Source: Flavobacteriaceae bacterium PS02337 | GTDB lineage: Bacteria > Bacteroidota > Bacteroidia > Flavobacteriales > Flavobacteriaceae | Assembly: GCA_029959285.1 (NCBI GenBank) | Contig: JASCOE010000006.1 | Span: forward strand, 62,001-126,000 | Direction of reading: 5' to 3' | DNA: 64,000 bases | In this document: positions 7,923 to 15,992 of the stretch, in pieces | Layout: each line of letters begins with the position of its first letter | Position numbering within the stretch: position 1 is the first letter of the stretch | Made by a program: the position numbers and the translations under genes | The notes under the pieces: model-generated | What the model saw: only the letters and a program-made list of their open reading frames with translations | Databases searched by the model: none | What the model was told of the DNA's origin: nothing

Positions 7923-7973
7923 AAAAGTTTCAAGTTTAGTTTCATAACTTGAAACTTTAAACTTGAAACTTTT
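7923..7973 (-). terminator. Hairpin between ffh and folD (repeat-derived)
   Basis: Perfect 16-base arms (7923-7938 / 7958-7973) built from GTTTCAAGTTT units; on the minus strand it is followed by six U. GTTTCAAGTTT/AAACTTGAAAC units also fill 7863-7900, so this is a Flavobacterium-type repeat that could terminate ffh transcription. Confidence 0.55.
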
Positions 7974-7980
7974 AATTTTA

Positions 7981-9345
7981 TTATTTTGGCATTCCGCCTG
8001 GCATACCACCCGGCATTCCTTTCATACCTCCCATCATTTTCATCAGGTTTTTTCCGCCCGGACCTTGCATCATCTTCATCATTTTGCTCATTTGGTCGAA
8101 TTGCTTCATTAACTGATTTACTTGCTCGACTTTAGTTCCTGAACCTTTTGCGATTCTGGCTTTTCTTTTTACGTCGATAATGGCCGGTTTGCTTCTTTCT
8201 CCTGGAGTCATCGAGTGAATGATTGCTTCGATATGTTTAAAAGCATCATCTTCGATTTCTACATCTTTCATGGCTTTTGATGCACCTGGTATCATTCCAA
8301 CCAAGTCCTTCATATTACCCATTTTTTTCACTTGTTGAATTTGCGTTAAGAAGTCATCAAAACCAAATTCGTTTTTAGCGATTTTCTTTTGAAGTTTTCT
8401 TGCTTCTTCTTCATCAAATTGCTCTTGAGCTCTTTCAACAAGAGACACAACGTCTCCCATTCCTAAGATACGCTCTGCCATACGTTCTGGATAGAAAACA
8501 TCAATTGCTTCCATTTTTTCTCCAGTACCAACAAATTTGATTGGTTTGTTTACAATCGATTTGATTGAAAGCGCCGCTCCACCACGAGTATCACCATCTA
8601 ATTTCGTTAAGATAACTCCATCAAAATTCAAGATATCGTTGAAAGCTTTTGCTGTATTTACAGCATCTTGTCCTGTCATAGAGTCTACAACGAACAATGT
8701 TTCTTGTGGTTGAATTGCTTTATGAACACGTGCAATTTCATCCATCATTTCCTGATCTACTGCTAAACGTCCTGCTGTATCGACGATAACAACATTAAAT
8801 CCGTTTGCTTTTGCATGTTTAATTGCGTTTTGAGCAATTTCTACAGGATTTTTATTTTCTGGTTCTGAATAAACCTCAACACCTATTTGATCTCCCACAA
8901 CATGCAACTGATTGATCGCCGCTGGACGGTAGATATCACAGGCTACAAGAAGTGGTTTTTTATTTTTCTTAGTTTTTAGAAAATTAGCTAATTTTCCTGA
9001 GAAAGTCGTTTTACCAGAACCTTGAAGTCCTGACATCAAAATAACAGTTGGATTTCCTGATAAGTTAATACCAGCAACATCTCCACCCATTAATTCTGTC
9101 AACTCATCTTTTACCAGTTTTACTAATAATTGTCCTGGCTGTAAGGTTGTCAATACGTCCTGACCAATTGCTTTGTCTTTTACTCTTGCGGTAAAATCTT
9201 TCGCAATTTTAAAGTTAACATCGGCATCAAGTAAGGCACGACGAACTTCTTTTAAGGTATCGGCAACGTTTACTTCTGTAATTTTACCGTGTCCTTTTAA
9301 TATATGGAACGCTTTATCTAACTTATCACTTAAATTATCAAACAT
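7981..9345 (-). CDS. ffh: Signal recognition particle protein Ffh
   Basis: GTPase subunit of SRP, which with 4.5S RNA binds signal sequences on ribosomes and docks with FtsY. N-terminal four-helix N domain (MFDNLSDKLDKAFHILKG), G domain with GLQGSGKTT (P loop), DTAGRL, TKLDGDTRGG, and the M domain with GMIPGASK and the RNA-binding PGERSKPAIIDVKRKARIAKGSG. The methionine-rich tail ends in GGMPGGMPGGMPK. 454 residues, full length. The 4.5S RNA gene is not in the window. Confidence 0.97.
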   Translation of the reverse strand: MFDNLSDKLDKAFHILKGHGKITEVNVADTLKEVRRALLDADVNFKIAKDFTARVKDKAIGQDVLTTLQPGQLLVKLVKDELTELMGGDVAGINLSGNPTVILMSGLQGSGKTTFSGKLANFLKTKKNKKPLLVACDIYRPAAINQLHVVGDQIGVEVYSEPENKNPVEIAQNAIKHAKANGFNVVIVDTAGRLAVDQEMMDEIARVHKAIQPQETLFVVDSMTGQDAVNTAKAFNDILNFDGVILTKLDGDTRGGAALSIKSIVNKPIKFVGTGEKMEAIDVFYPERMAERILGMGDVVSLVERAQEQFDEEEARKLQKKIAKNEFGFDDFLTQIQQVKKMGNMKDLVGMIPGASKAMKDVEIEDDAFKHIEAIIHSMTPGERSKPAIIDVKRKARIAKGSGTKVEQVNQLMKQFDQMSKMMKMMQGPGGKNLMKMMGGMKGMPGGMPGGMPK

Positions 9346-9367
9346 ATTATTTTCTTTATTTGAAGTG

Positions 9368-9398
9368 CAAAGATAATCTAATTAGATATTTCAGGCAA
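9368..9398 (-). promoter_or_regulatory. ffh promoter
   Basis: Minus strand TTG (9398-9396), 20-base spacer, TATCTTTG (9375-9368); predicted leader about 20 bases to the ATG at 9345. Confidence 0.6.
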
Positions 9399-9418
9399 TT
9401 TTTATTTGTGTGGTTTTA

Positions 9419-9627
9419 ACCGCAAAGTTCGCAATCCCGATAGCCATCGGGATACGCAAAGAACGCTATGTTTTTTTTCTCGTAAGATCGCAAAGTTTTT
9501 TCACGCAGATTTAAAAAGATTTTAGCAGATTCATACAGATTATTATTTAAAAATAAAATCTGCTAAAATCTGCTAAAATCTGCAAAATCTGCGTGAAAAA
9601 AATCATTTTAATCTTTTAATCTGTGGC
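9419..9627. repeat. Repeat island upstream of ffh
   Basis: Fills most of the 350-base gap 9346-9695. Three nested parts: (a) CGCAAAG units interrupted by a small hairpin ATCCCGAT-N4-ATCGGGAT (9434-9453); (b) an inverted repeat TTTTTTCACGCAGATTT (9496-9512) / AAATCTGCGTGAAAAA (9585-9600) enclosing tandem AAAATCTGCTA units; (c) a half element TTTTAATCTGTGGCA (to 9627). No ORF. Confidence 0.7.
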
Positions 9628-9695
9628 AAAAAGAAAAAAGACGCAAGAAGAAAAACCTCTGCGCCTTTGTAACTTTGTCTCTTTGAACCTTTATT

Positions 9696-11378
9696 TTAGA
9701 ATTGAAAGTAAATGAAAGGTTGCGAACCCGCCACAGCTGTTGCATAAACAATCCAGTAAACAAATCCCAAAATTATTGCTTTTACTAAAATTGGTGTTTT
9801 ATCAAAAATAGATTTCATTCCTATTGTGAAACTTTCTGGTAAGAAATGCCAAATGTAACCGAATAACATTAATCCAAATACATTTTTGTAACCTAGAATA
9901 ATTGTTTTCCAAAGTTCTGGTTCGAAAGTTAATTGTCCGATATTATTAATTACTTGCAAAGCTGTTTCAAAATCTCTTGCGCGGAAGAAAATCCAACAGA
10001 AAACTACAAAATGGAAAGTAATTACGATAGAGAAAAATCTCCACAAGAAATTCGGACTTTTATCTTTTTTAGAAGGAAAGAATTCCATAAAAATTTTATG
10101 AACCGCTAAAGCTAATCCGTGTAAAGCTCCCCAAACAATAAACTGCGCTCCCGCTCCGTGCCATAAACCGCCTAAAAGCATTGTAGTAAACAAATTGAAG
10201 TTGGTTACTAAGGTTTGTTTTATTTTGCTTGAAAGTAAAAATGACAAACAGAAAACAAAAATACTGCTTCCAGCAATAATAAGCGGAATTATACTTTCGT
10301 TAAAACTAGAAATTCCCCAAAGCAATAATCCGAAGAAAAATAAACTCGGAAATAAATATCCTGCAAAAGATCCACTACGGTTTCCTCCAATAGAAATATA
10401 TAAAAAGTCTTTTAACCAAGTTGAAAGTGAAATATGCCATCTTCTCCAGAAATCGGTAATCGAAGTTGATTTGTATGGCGTTCTAAAGTTTTCTGGCAAT
10501 TTAAATCCGAGTAATAATGCAATACCAATTGCCATATCTGAATACCCAGAGAAATCGCAATAAATCTGAATGGCATATCCGTACGATGCCATTAAATTTT
10601 CGAATGAAGTATAACTCAACGGCGTATCAAAAACTCGGTCTACAAAGTTTACCGAAATATAATTTGAGATTACTGTTTTCTTTATTAAACCTCCAATAAT
10701 TAAAAACAAAGCATTGTTTACATCTTGTCTCGTAAGGTTTAATTTTTGATAAATCTGAGGCAGAAAATCTTTCGCACGCACAATTGGCCCAGCAACTAAC
10801 TGCGGGAAAAACGAAACGAAAAATAAATATTCGATATAATTTTTGGTTGGTTTGATTTCTTTTCGATAAATCTCAATAATATAACTCATTGACTGGAAAG
10901 TGTAGAACGAAATTCCAACCGGAAGAAAAACATTATGAAGTGCAAAATTACCATGAAACATATCATTGTAAGTGAAAATCAAAAAGTTCATGTATTTGAA
11001 ATAACCCAAAAGCGCTAAATTCAAAATAACACTAATTACCAAATACAATTTCTTGACATTATCACGGCTTTCTCTGTAAATAATCTGGCTTAAACCATAA
11101 TCTACAACTGACGAAAGCAGTAATAACAGAAAATAAATTCCGCTCGATTTATAGTAAAAGAATAGTGAGAAGAGAATAACATACGTCAATCTCAAATAAA
11201 ATGTTTTGCGTAAAAAACCATACACAAAATAGAAAACCAAAAATAGGCCTAAGAATAAACCGGTATTAAATAAAAGTTTTTCGTCTTCATTATAAACGAA
11301 CCAACTTTTAACTTGTTCTATTGTAATTGCACCAAAATTTTGAATGAACCAATTATTAATGCTATCTATTGTTGTCAA
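9696..11378 (-). CDS. MBOAT-family O-acyltransferase (AlgI-like)
   Basis: Membrane-bound O-acyltransferase with ~11-13 membrane helices over 560 residues. The family core is clear: FPQLVAGPIVRAKDFLPQI, DFWRRWHISLSTWLKDFLYISIGG and GGLWHGAGAQFIVWG, the last with the invariant histidine. AlgI/PatA-type proteins carry acyl groups across the inner membrane to a periplasmic partner that acylates a polysaccharide. It is the last of three genes after two SGNH proteins, the classic partner type. Start is a TTG at 11378, one base after the upstream stop; the family start is usually close to this. The acylated polymer is unknown. Confidence 0.9.
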   Translation of the reverse strand: MTTIDSINNWFIQNFGAITIEQVKSWFVYNEDEKLLFNTGLFLGLFLVFYFVYGFLRKTFYLRLTYVILFSLFFYYKSSGIYFLLLLLSSVVDYGLSQIIYRESRDNVKKLYLVISVILNLALLGYFKYMNFLIFTYNDMFHGNFALHNVFLPVGISFYTFQSMSYIIEIYRKEIKPTKNYIEYLFFVSFFPQLVAGPIVRAKDFLPQIYQKLNLTRQDVNNALFLIIGGLIKKTVISNYISVNFVDRVFDTPLSYTSFENLMASYGYAIQIYCDFSGYSDMAIGIALLLGFKLPENFRTPYKSTSITDFWRRWHISLSTWLKDFLYISIGGNRSGSFAGYLFPSLFFFGLLLWGISSFNESIIPLIIAGSSIFVFCLSFLLSSKIKQTLVTNFNLFTTMLLGGLWHGAGAQFIVWGALHGLALAVHKIFMEFFPSKKDKSPNFLWRFFSIVITFHFVVFCWIFFRARDFETALQVINNIGQLTFEPELWKTIILGYKNVFGLMLFGYIWHFLPESFTIGMKSIFDKTPILVKAIILGFVYWIVYATAVAGSQPFIYFQF

Positions 11379-11379
11379 C

Positions 11380-12801
11380 TTAATTCTTTAATTTAAAATT
11401 ATCGTATGCTTTTAAAAACGCCTGTGTAAACAAATTTCCTTGTTTCTCGTATCCCTTTTTTGAATAATGAACCCAATCTGGTCCAATTAATCCTTGTACT
11501 TTTAGTTGTTTGATTCCGCTCATTCCACCAAATTCATCGTACAAATCCCAAACGGAAAAACCGTCTTTTTGAGCTATATCGATAATTTGTCGTGTGTAAT
11601 CATCAATATAAGTGTTTGGTTTTCTTCTCAATAATGATGGCGGCGGTGTCATTACAATTATCGGTGCATCTATTTTTTGTGCTTTTATATTTGCAATAAA
11701 CTCGCGTAATTCTTTAATATAATTACTAGAATCCAGATGATCGTAACTTTCATTTGTTCCTAATGAAAAAACTAATAAGTCAGGATGCAAGGCTTTCAAT
11801 TGTTCAAAAAATAACGGATATTTATTATAATCTGAAAATTTAGCTCCATTTACGCCAATTCCGCTGTAAAGAATTCCGGGAGTATCTTTTTCTAAAACAA
11901 TTCCATTTAACTCGTAATCTTTTGCTTCTTTATTTGGAACTAGAAAAATTCGGCTTAAAGCATTATCTGAATTATAATAATGAGAATAAGAGTCAGATTC
12001 TATCGATAAAGGCACAAATTCAGACATTGAAACTGTTTTTGCTCTCGTTTCATTTGTTGCAATTTTTAAAGTTCTTCCCGCGCGAATATTATTTCCTTTT
12101 AAGCGATTGTCTCTTTTAATTTCTGCAACCGAAACATTGTATTTGTCTGCAATGCTTCCTAAAACTTCACCTTTTTTAATTTTATGTGTAATGATTTTTC
12201 GCTCTGTTGTTTGAATCGAATTTATTTTGGATGAAACAGCCAAGTCAAACATATTCTGATTCTGTGGCGTAATAATTTTTATGGTATTGAATTTATACGC
12301 TGGGTCTTTAACATTCATTTCTACTACAAATCCGCCAGAATCTCTCCAAAGTCCAATTCCACATAAACCAACAGGACAGCTTTTTACTGGGTGAATATTT
12401 CTATAACTTTCCCAAGTACGATTAGATTTAAAACGCTCGTTGTACGATCCGTTTGTTTTTGCCAATTGATACGGAAAAACTAAACCGCGTCCAGCATTTC
12501 CAAACTTTTGCTGCAGATTTTTTCTGATTTCATTGGTCATCAAATCTCCTTGAATATGAGAATCTCCAATATGCACGATATTGATTTTTTGATTCTTCTG
12601 ATTTTCATTTTTTTCTAATTTCTTAAAAAAGTCATGCAACACTTTCGTATTATAAATTTGACCATCAGAAGGCGCTTCAATCGCTGCGGTATCCACTTTT
12701 TGAATCATACTTTTAGGTATTGGATATATATCTGTTTTTGGAGGTTTTTCATTTGTTGCAAAAAAAAGACAACAAAAGAATACTATTAGTTTATTCATCA
12801 T
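11380..12801 (-). CDS. SGNH/GDSL hydrolase-fold protein with internal LysM domain
   Basis: 473-residue exported protein. N-terminal signal sequence (MNKLIVFFCCLFFA). SGNH blocks: VHIGDSHIQGD (block I, nucleophile Ser), SLGTNESYD (block III/Asn) and DWVHYSKKGYE (DxxH). Between blocks I and III sits a LysM repeat (HKIKKGEVLGSIADKYNVSVAEIKRDNRLKG...IRAGRTLKI, residues ~205-250), which binds GlcNAc-containing glycan such as peptidoglycan. It could be an O-acetyltransferase or an acetylesterase. ATGA overlap with the upstream gene and 1 base before the MBOAT gene mark an operon. Confidence 0.85.
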   Translation of the reverse strand: MMNKLIVFFCCLFFATNEKPPKTDIYPIPKSMIQKVDTAAIEAPSDGQIYNTKVLHDFFKKLEKNENQKNQKINIVHIGDSHIQGDLMTNEIRKNLQQKFGNAGRGLVFPYQLAKTNGSYNERFKSNRTWESYRNIHPVKSCPVGLCGIGLWRDSGGFVVEMNVKDPAYKFNTIKIITPQNQNMFDLAVSSKINSIQTTERKIITHKIKKGEVLGSIADKYNVSVAEIKRDNRLKGNNIRAGRTLKIATNETRAKTVSMSEFVPLSIESDSYSHYYNSDNALSRIFLVPNKEAKDYELNGIVLEKDTPGILYSGIGVNGAKFSDYNKYPLFFEQLKALHPDLLVFSLGTNESYDHLDSSNYIKELREFIANIKAQKIDAPIIVMTPPPSLLRRKPNTYIDDYTRQIIDIAQKDGFSVWDLYDEFGGMSGIKQLKVQGLIGPDWVHYSKKGYEKQGNLFTQAFLKAYDNFKLKN

Positions 12802-14276
12802 AAGCTGTCTTGTGTTATTGAGACGGAATCGGATTTGGCTCTTTTTACTGGTTTTGGCTTAGTCCCTTCGGCATCTCTTTTTTCTCGTAGCACTTTATAT
12901 TCTTCGTACCCTTTATTTAATTGCCCGTACAATAAATTTCCAATAGCTTTTGCTCCACGCTGATTAAAGTGCGTGTAATCTTTATTGGCTTTTGCTGGAG
13001 CTTCATCAACCCATTTTATCATCGAGCCGTCGCCGCCCATTAAGGTATATAAATTTACAAATCCTGCCTGAGTTTCTAACGCATAATGTTTTTGTGCTTT
13101 CATTAAAGGAACAACTGCAGAATCGGTTTTCATTTCCATATCATATTTAGTCGATTTATCTGCTGTAGAAACAATTAAAATCGAAACTCCTGGAAAAGAT
13201 TCTTTAATTTTATTTACCGTTTTTGTCATTCCTTTTTCATACCAAGAATAATTTTTGGTTCCATAATTTAAAACATTTGTTCCGTAATGAAGAATAATCA
13301 AATCGTATTTTAGATTGTTATTAAACGCTCTCATTACGTCGGCATTAAACATTGAAATAGGAAGTCCTGAATTTCCTCTTTGAGAGAAATTATCAACGTG
13401 AACTCCGATTCCGTTATCAAAATTAAATCCGTAAATCGGAATAGAATCTGCTTGAACGAAATTAGCTTTGAATGCTTTTAAATTTCCAGAAGAAACTCTC
13501 AGTGTATTCACTAAGTTATTTGGCGAAAGGCTTTTTCTAATAGTATCTTTTCCTATAATAAAATTCACTTTTCCTGTTTTAGAGGCGCGACCGTAAAATA
13601 AAGTGGCATTATCTAAAGAAGTAGAATATTTGCTAAGTCCAGCTTCGTACTGAACCCAAGTCGAATTTGATTTATCATTCGCAAAAAACACGTGTCCGTT
13701 AACTCCAAACGGACTTGTTGGTCTTTTTACATTTAAATACGATTGTGTTTTCCAGTTTTTAGAATAAGTAGATTTTACAGAACCTCTTGATGCTGCAGAT
13801 TCTGAAGTAATAGAAACAAATCCAACTCCATTTCCTCCAAAACGTTCTTGATAATTATTACGAACGTCTTGAACGATTAAATCTCCATCGGTCATAGAAT
13901 CTCCGTAATAGGCAATTCTAACTTTGTTTTGCGGATTTCTTTCTAACTGATACAATTTTTCATAGAAAGAAATCAGGTATTGATATCCTTTATAATTTTC
14001 GAATGTTTCTGCTGGAAATTCGATTCCTTCTGTTTGATCAAAAACAATTTTCTGATTGTTTAATTCTCTTTCACTTTCGGCAATACTATCGTCGTCTAAA
14101 GAAAGAGAATCTTTAGCCACAGACTCTAAAAGCAAACTATCAATTAATATGTTTTTAGAATCTAATTTACTGTCTGAAAATATCTTGTCTGGAAGGATTT
14201 GTTTGAACCCAATAAAAGCAACCAGCGCTAACGCAACGATTGAAAAAGACTGAAAAAAATAAGATTTTGTATTCAC
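12798..14276 (-). CDS. SGNH/GDSL hydrolase-fold protein, membrane anchored
   Basis: First gene of the MBOAT operon, 492 residues. One N-terminal membrane anchor (FSIVALALVAFIGF), then an acidic linker and a periplasmic SGNH domain with AYYGDSMTDGDLIVQD (Ser block), ILHYGTNVLNYG and YTHFNQRGAKAI (His block). It looks like a paralogue of the neighbouring LysM-containing protein. Likely the periplasmic enzyme that takes or removes the acyl group handled by the MBOAT protein. C-terminus is basic and low complexity (KPKPVKRAK). Overlaps the next gene by 4 bases. Confidence 0.83.
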   Translation of the reverse strand: MNTKSYFFQSFSIVALALVAFIGFKQILPDKIFSDSKLDSKNILIDSLLLESVAKDSLSLDDDSIAESERELNNQKIVFDQTEGIEFPAETFENYKGYQYLISFYEKLYQLERNPQNKVRIAYYGDSMTDGDLIVQDVRNNYQERFGGNGVGFVSITSESAASRGSVKSTYSKNWKTQSYLNVKRPTSPFGVNGHVFFANDKSNSTWVQYEAGLSKYSTSLDNATLFYGRASKTGKVNFIIGKDTIRKSLSPNNLVNTLRVSSGNLKAFKANFVQADSIPIYGFNFDNGIGVHVDNFSQRGNSGLPISMFNADVMRAFNNNLKYDLIILHYGTNVLNYGTKNYSWYEKGMTKTVNKIKESFPGVSILIVSTADKSTKYDMEMKTDSAVVPLMKAQKHYALETQAGFVNLYTLMGGDGSMIKWVDEAPAKANKDYTHFNQRGAKAIGNLLYGQLNKGYEEYKVLREKRDAEGTKPKPVKRAKSDSVSITQDSL

Positions 14277-14360
14277 TTAATTATTATAAAAGTATATAAG
14301 GTCTGCATTCAAAAATTAAACCAATTAAATAATTGTTAACTTATTGCAGAAAAATTTGTG

Positions 14361-14393
14361 CAAAGATAGAATAACATTTTGTTTCTAATTCAA
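14361..14393 (-). promoter_or_regulatory. Promoter of the SGNH-SGNH-MBOAT operon
   Basis: Minus strand TTG (14393-14391), 22-base spacer, TATCTTTG (14368-14361), about 85 bases upstream of the ATG at 14276. Confidence 0.5.
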
Positions 14394-14411
14394 TTTAGTA
14401 AGAAAGTAGAA

Positions 14412-14443
14412 CAAAAAAAAGAGGTTAGATAAATCTAACCTCT
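14412..14443 (-). terminator. Terminator of the heme-uptake operon
   Basis: Perfect 10-bp stem AGAGGTTAGA / TCTAACCTCT with a 4-base loop; the minus-strand transcript continues into eight U. It lies ~110 bases past the HmuY stop. Confidence 0.85.
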
Positions 14444-14552
14444 AAATCAAAAAAAATAAAAAAAACAAAGCTAATGATTAACTAAATTTTAATGCATTGC
14501 ATTATATATTAGAATGAATAATCTTTATATTTTTTAGATTTTCATTTTAAAA

Positions 14553-15974
14553 TTATTTTAAGATAGCAGATTCTAGAGTAACATGCCCTCTAATTCCTGC
14601 TTCATTTGACATTGCTAAGAATTTAACTTTATAATAGTTTCCAGCAGCATCTTTAACTACATAAAAACGATCTGTTCTGATACTTGGCAATGTGCTTGGT
14701 CCTCCACCATTTCTCCAGTTTGCACCAATTATTCTTTGGTCTGTTGCAGAAGGTGTAAAGTTTGCTTCAACAACTTTTGCTTTTGTGAAACCAGCATAAG
14801 TTACATCTGCAGTAACCAAAACTTGGTACACTTGAGTGCCACCTTTCATATTAGAAACAATGAAATCAGAATATCCGTAAGTTACTTCGCTACCTGTATT
14901 TAAGTAGTTTGTGAAAACTGTGAAATTTAAATCCCATTTCGCTTTTTGTGGTTCAACTGAAACTGTATTACCAGAAGTCAAGCTAAAGAATGTAAAGTTG
15001 TAAGCTGCTTCTTTTGTAATTGTTTTTTCTGTAAAAGTTGTAGAAGCTAAATCAGCATATTGAATTTTATATCCTGTTCCGTTTCTTAAAATTCTAACTT
15101 TTTTCCATCCTCTTGAATCACCATCAACAATAACAGATCCTGCAGTTGGTACTGCAGTACCAACTGCAAATCCCATATTTACTAAATATACTTTATTATC
15201 TGCATCTGTTGCAGAAACTTCTGCGATTGCAGTTCCTATTCCTGCTCCAGCACCAGCTAAGATACCAGTTGGATTATCTACATATCCATTAGAAGATGCA
15301 GTTGTACCTGCTCCAACAGATACATCAGCATTAATAGTTTGAGTTAAAGTAATGTCTGATGTTTCTAATTTCTTAACAGCCATTTTTAGAGATCCATTAA
15401 TTACCACTCTAAAATCTGTACCAGTTGAAAATCCGAAATCCCAAGCTCCTCTATTTACAGCTACAGATGTTCCTGAACTTAAATCTAAGTAAACTTGATT
15501 TGGTTGATTTGGTCCACCAACATCAGCACTCAAAATACCACCAGTATAAGCTGTTTCATTAAAGTTAACTTGTACCGTTTTGTTTTCACCTAAAATAGCA
15601 TTGATCGTGTTGCTTGAAATTGTAAAAACAACATTTTTCACTTGTCCTTCAACAGCTTCTTTTAGTTTCTTAAAAGTAAAACTTACAGAAGAAACATTTT
15701 TTTCAAAAGGAACAACAATAGTTTTTGCAGCAGCAGCAGGTACTGTAGCATAATCAGTTCCTTCTGCCACAGCATTTTCTGTGTAAGTAACTGTTAAAGA
15801 TCCTGCCGATGAAGTTGGTGCTGCGAAATTAATCACAACAGGAGTTTCAGTCGCAGTTAAGTTTAATGAAGTTGTCGCAAAAGCAACTCCATTTACTTCA
15901 GCCGCATTGTTATCATCGCTTGAGCAAGAGGCTAATGATAAAACGAAAAGTGATAAAAATAATAGTTTTTTCAT
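14553..15974 (-). CDS. hmuY: HmuY-family heme-binding lipoprotein
   Basis: Outer-membrane lipoprotein: signal peptide with lipobox LASC (Cys17) and an acidic export-type SSDDN stretch after it. Residues ~25-140 look like a beta-sandwich (Calx-beta-like, ATPVVINFAAPTSS...). The HmuY domain occupies the rest (NQVYLDLSSG...RGAWDFGFSTGTDFRVV...WDLNFTVFTNY...IRTDRFYVVKDAAGNYYKVKFLAM). HmuY proteins capture heme from host hemoproteins and pass it to a TonB receptor, which is exactly the next gene upstream, 18 bases away. At 473 residues it is about twice the length of the P. gingivalis protein because of the N-terminal addition and an enlarged core. Confidence 0.88.
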   Translation of the reverse strand: MKKLLFLSLFVLSLASCSSDDNNAAEVNGVAFATTSLNLTATETPVVINFAAPTSSAGSLTVTYTENAVAEGTDYATVPAAAAKTIVVPFEKNVSSVSFTFKKLKEAVEGQVKNVVFTISSNTINAILGENKTVQVNFNETAYTGGILSADVGGPNQPNQVYLDLSSGTSVAVNRGAWDFGFSTGTDFRVVINGSLKMAVKKLETSDITLTQTINADVSVGAGTTASSNGYVDNPTGILAGAGAGIGTAIAEVSATDADNKVYLVNMGFAVGTAVPTAGSVIVDGDSRGWKKVRILRNGTGYKIQYADLASTTFTEKTITKEAAYNFTFFSLTSGNTVSVEPQKAKWDLNFTVFTNYLNTGSEVTYGYSDFIVSNMKGGTQVYQVLVTADVTYAGFTKAKVVEANFTPSATDQRIIGANWRNGGGPSTLPSIRTDRFYVVKDAAGNYYKVKFLAMSNEAGIRGHVTLESAILK

Positions 15975-15992
15975 TTGTATTCTAGTTTATAT

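Noticed and set aside
9553-9590. Tandem AAAATCTGCTA units as a possible CRISPR array
   Set aside because: Units are 11 bases with no spacers and lie in the arm of a larger palindrome; no cas genes nearby.
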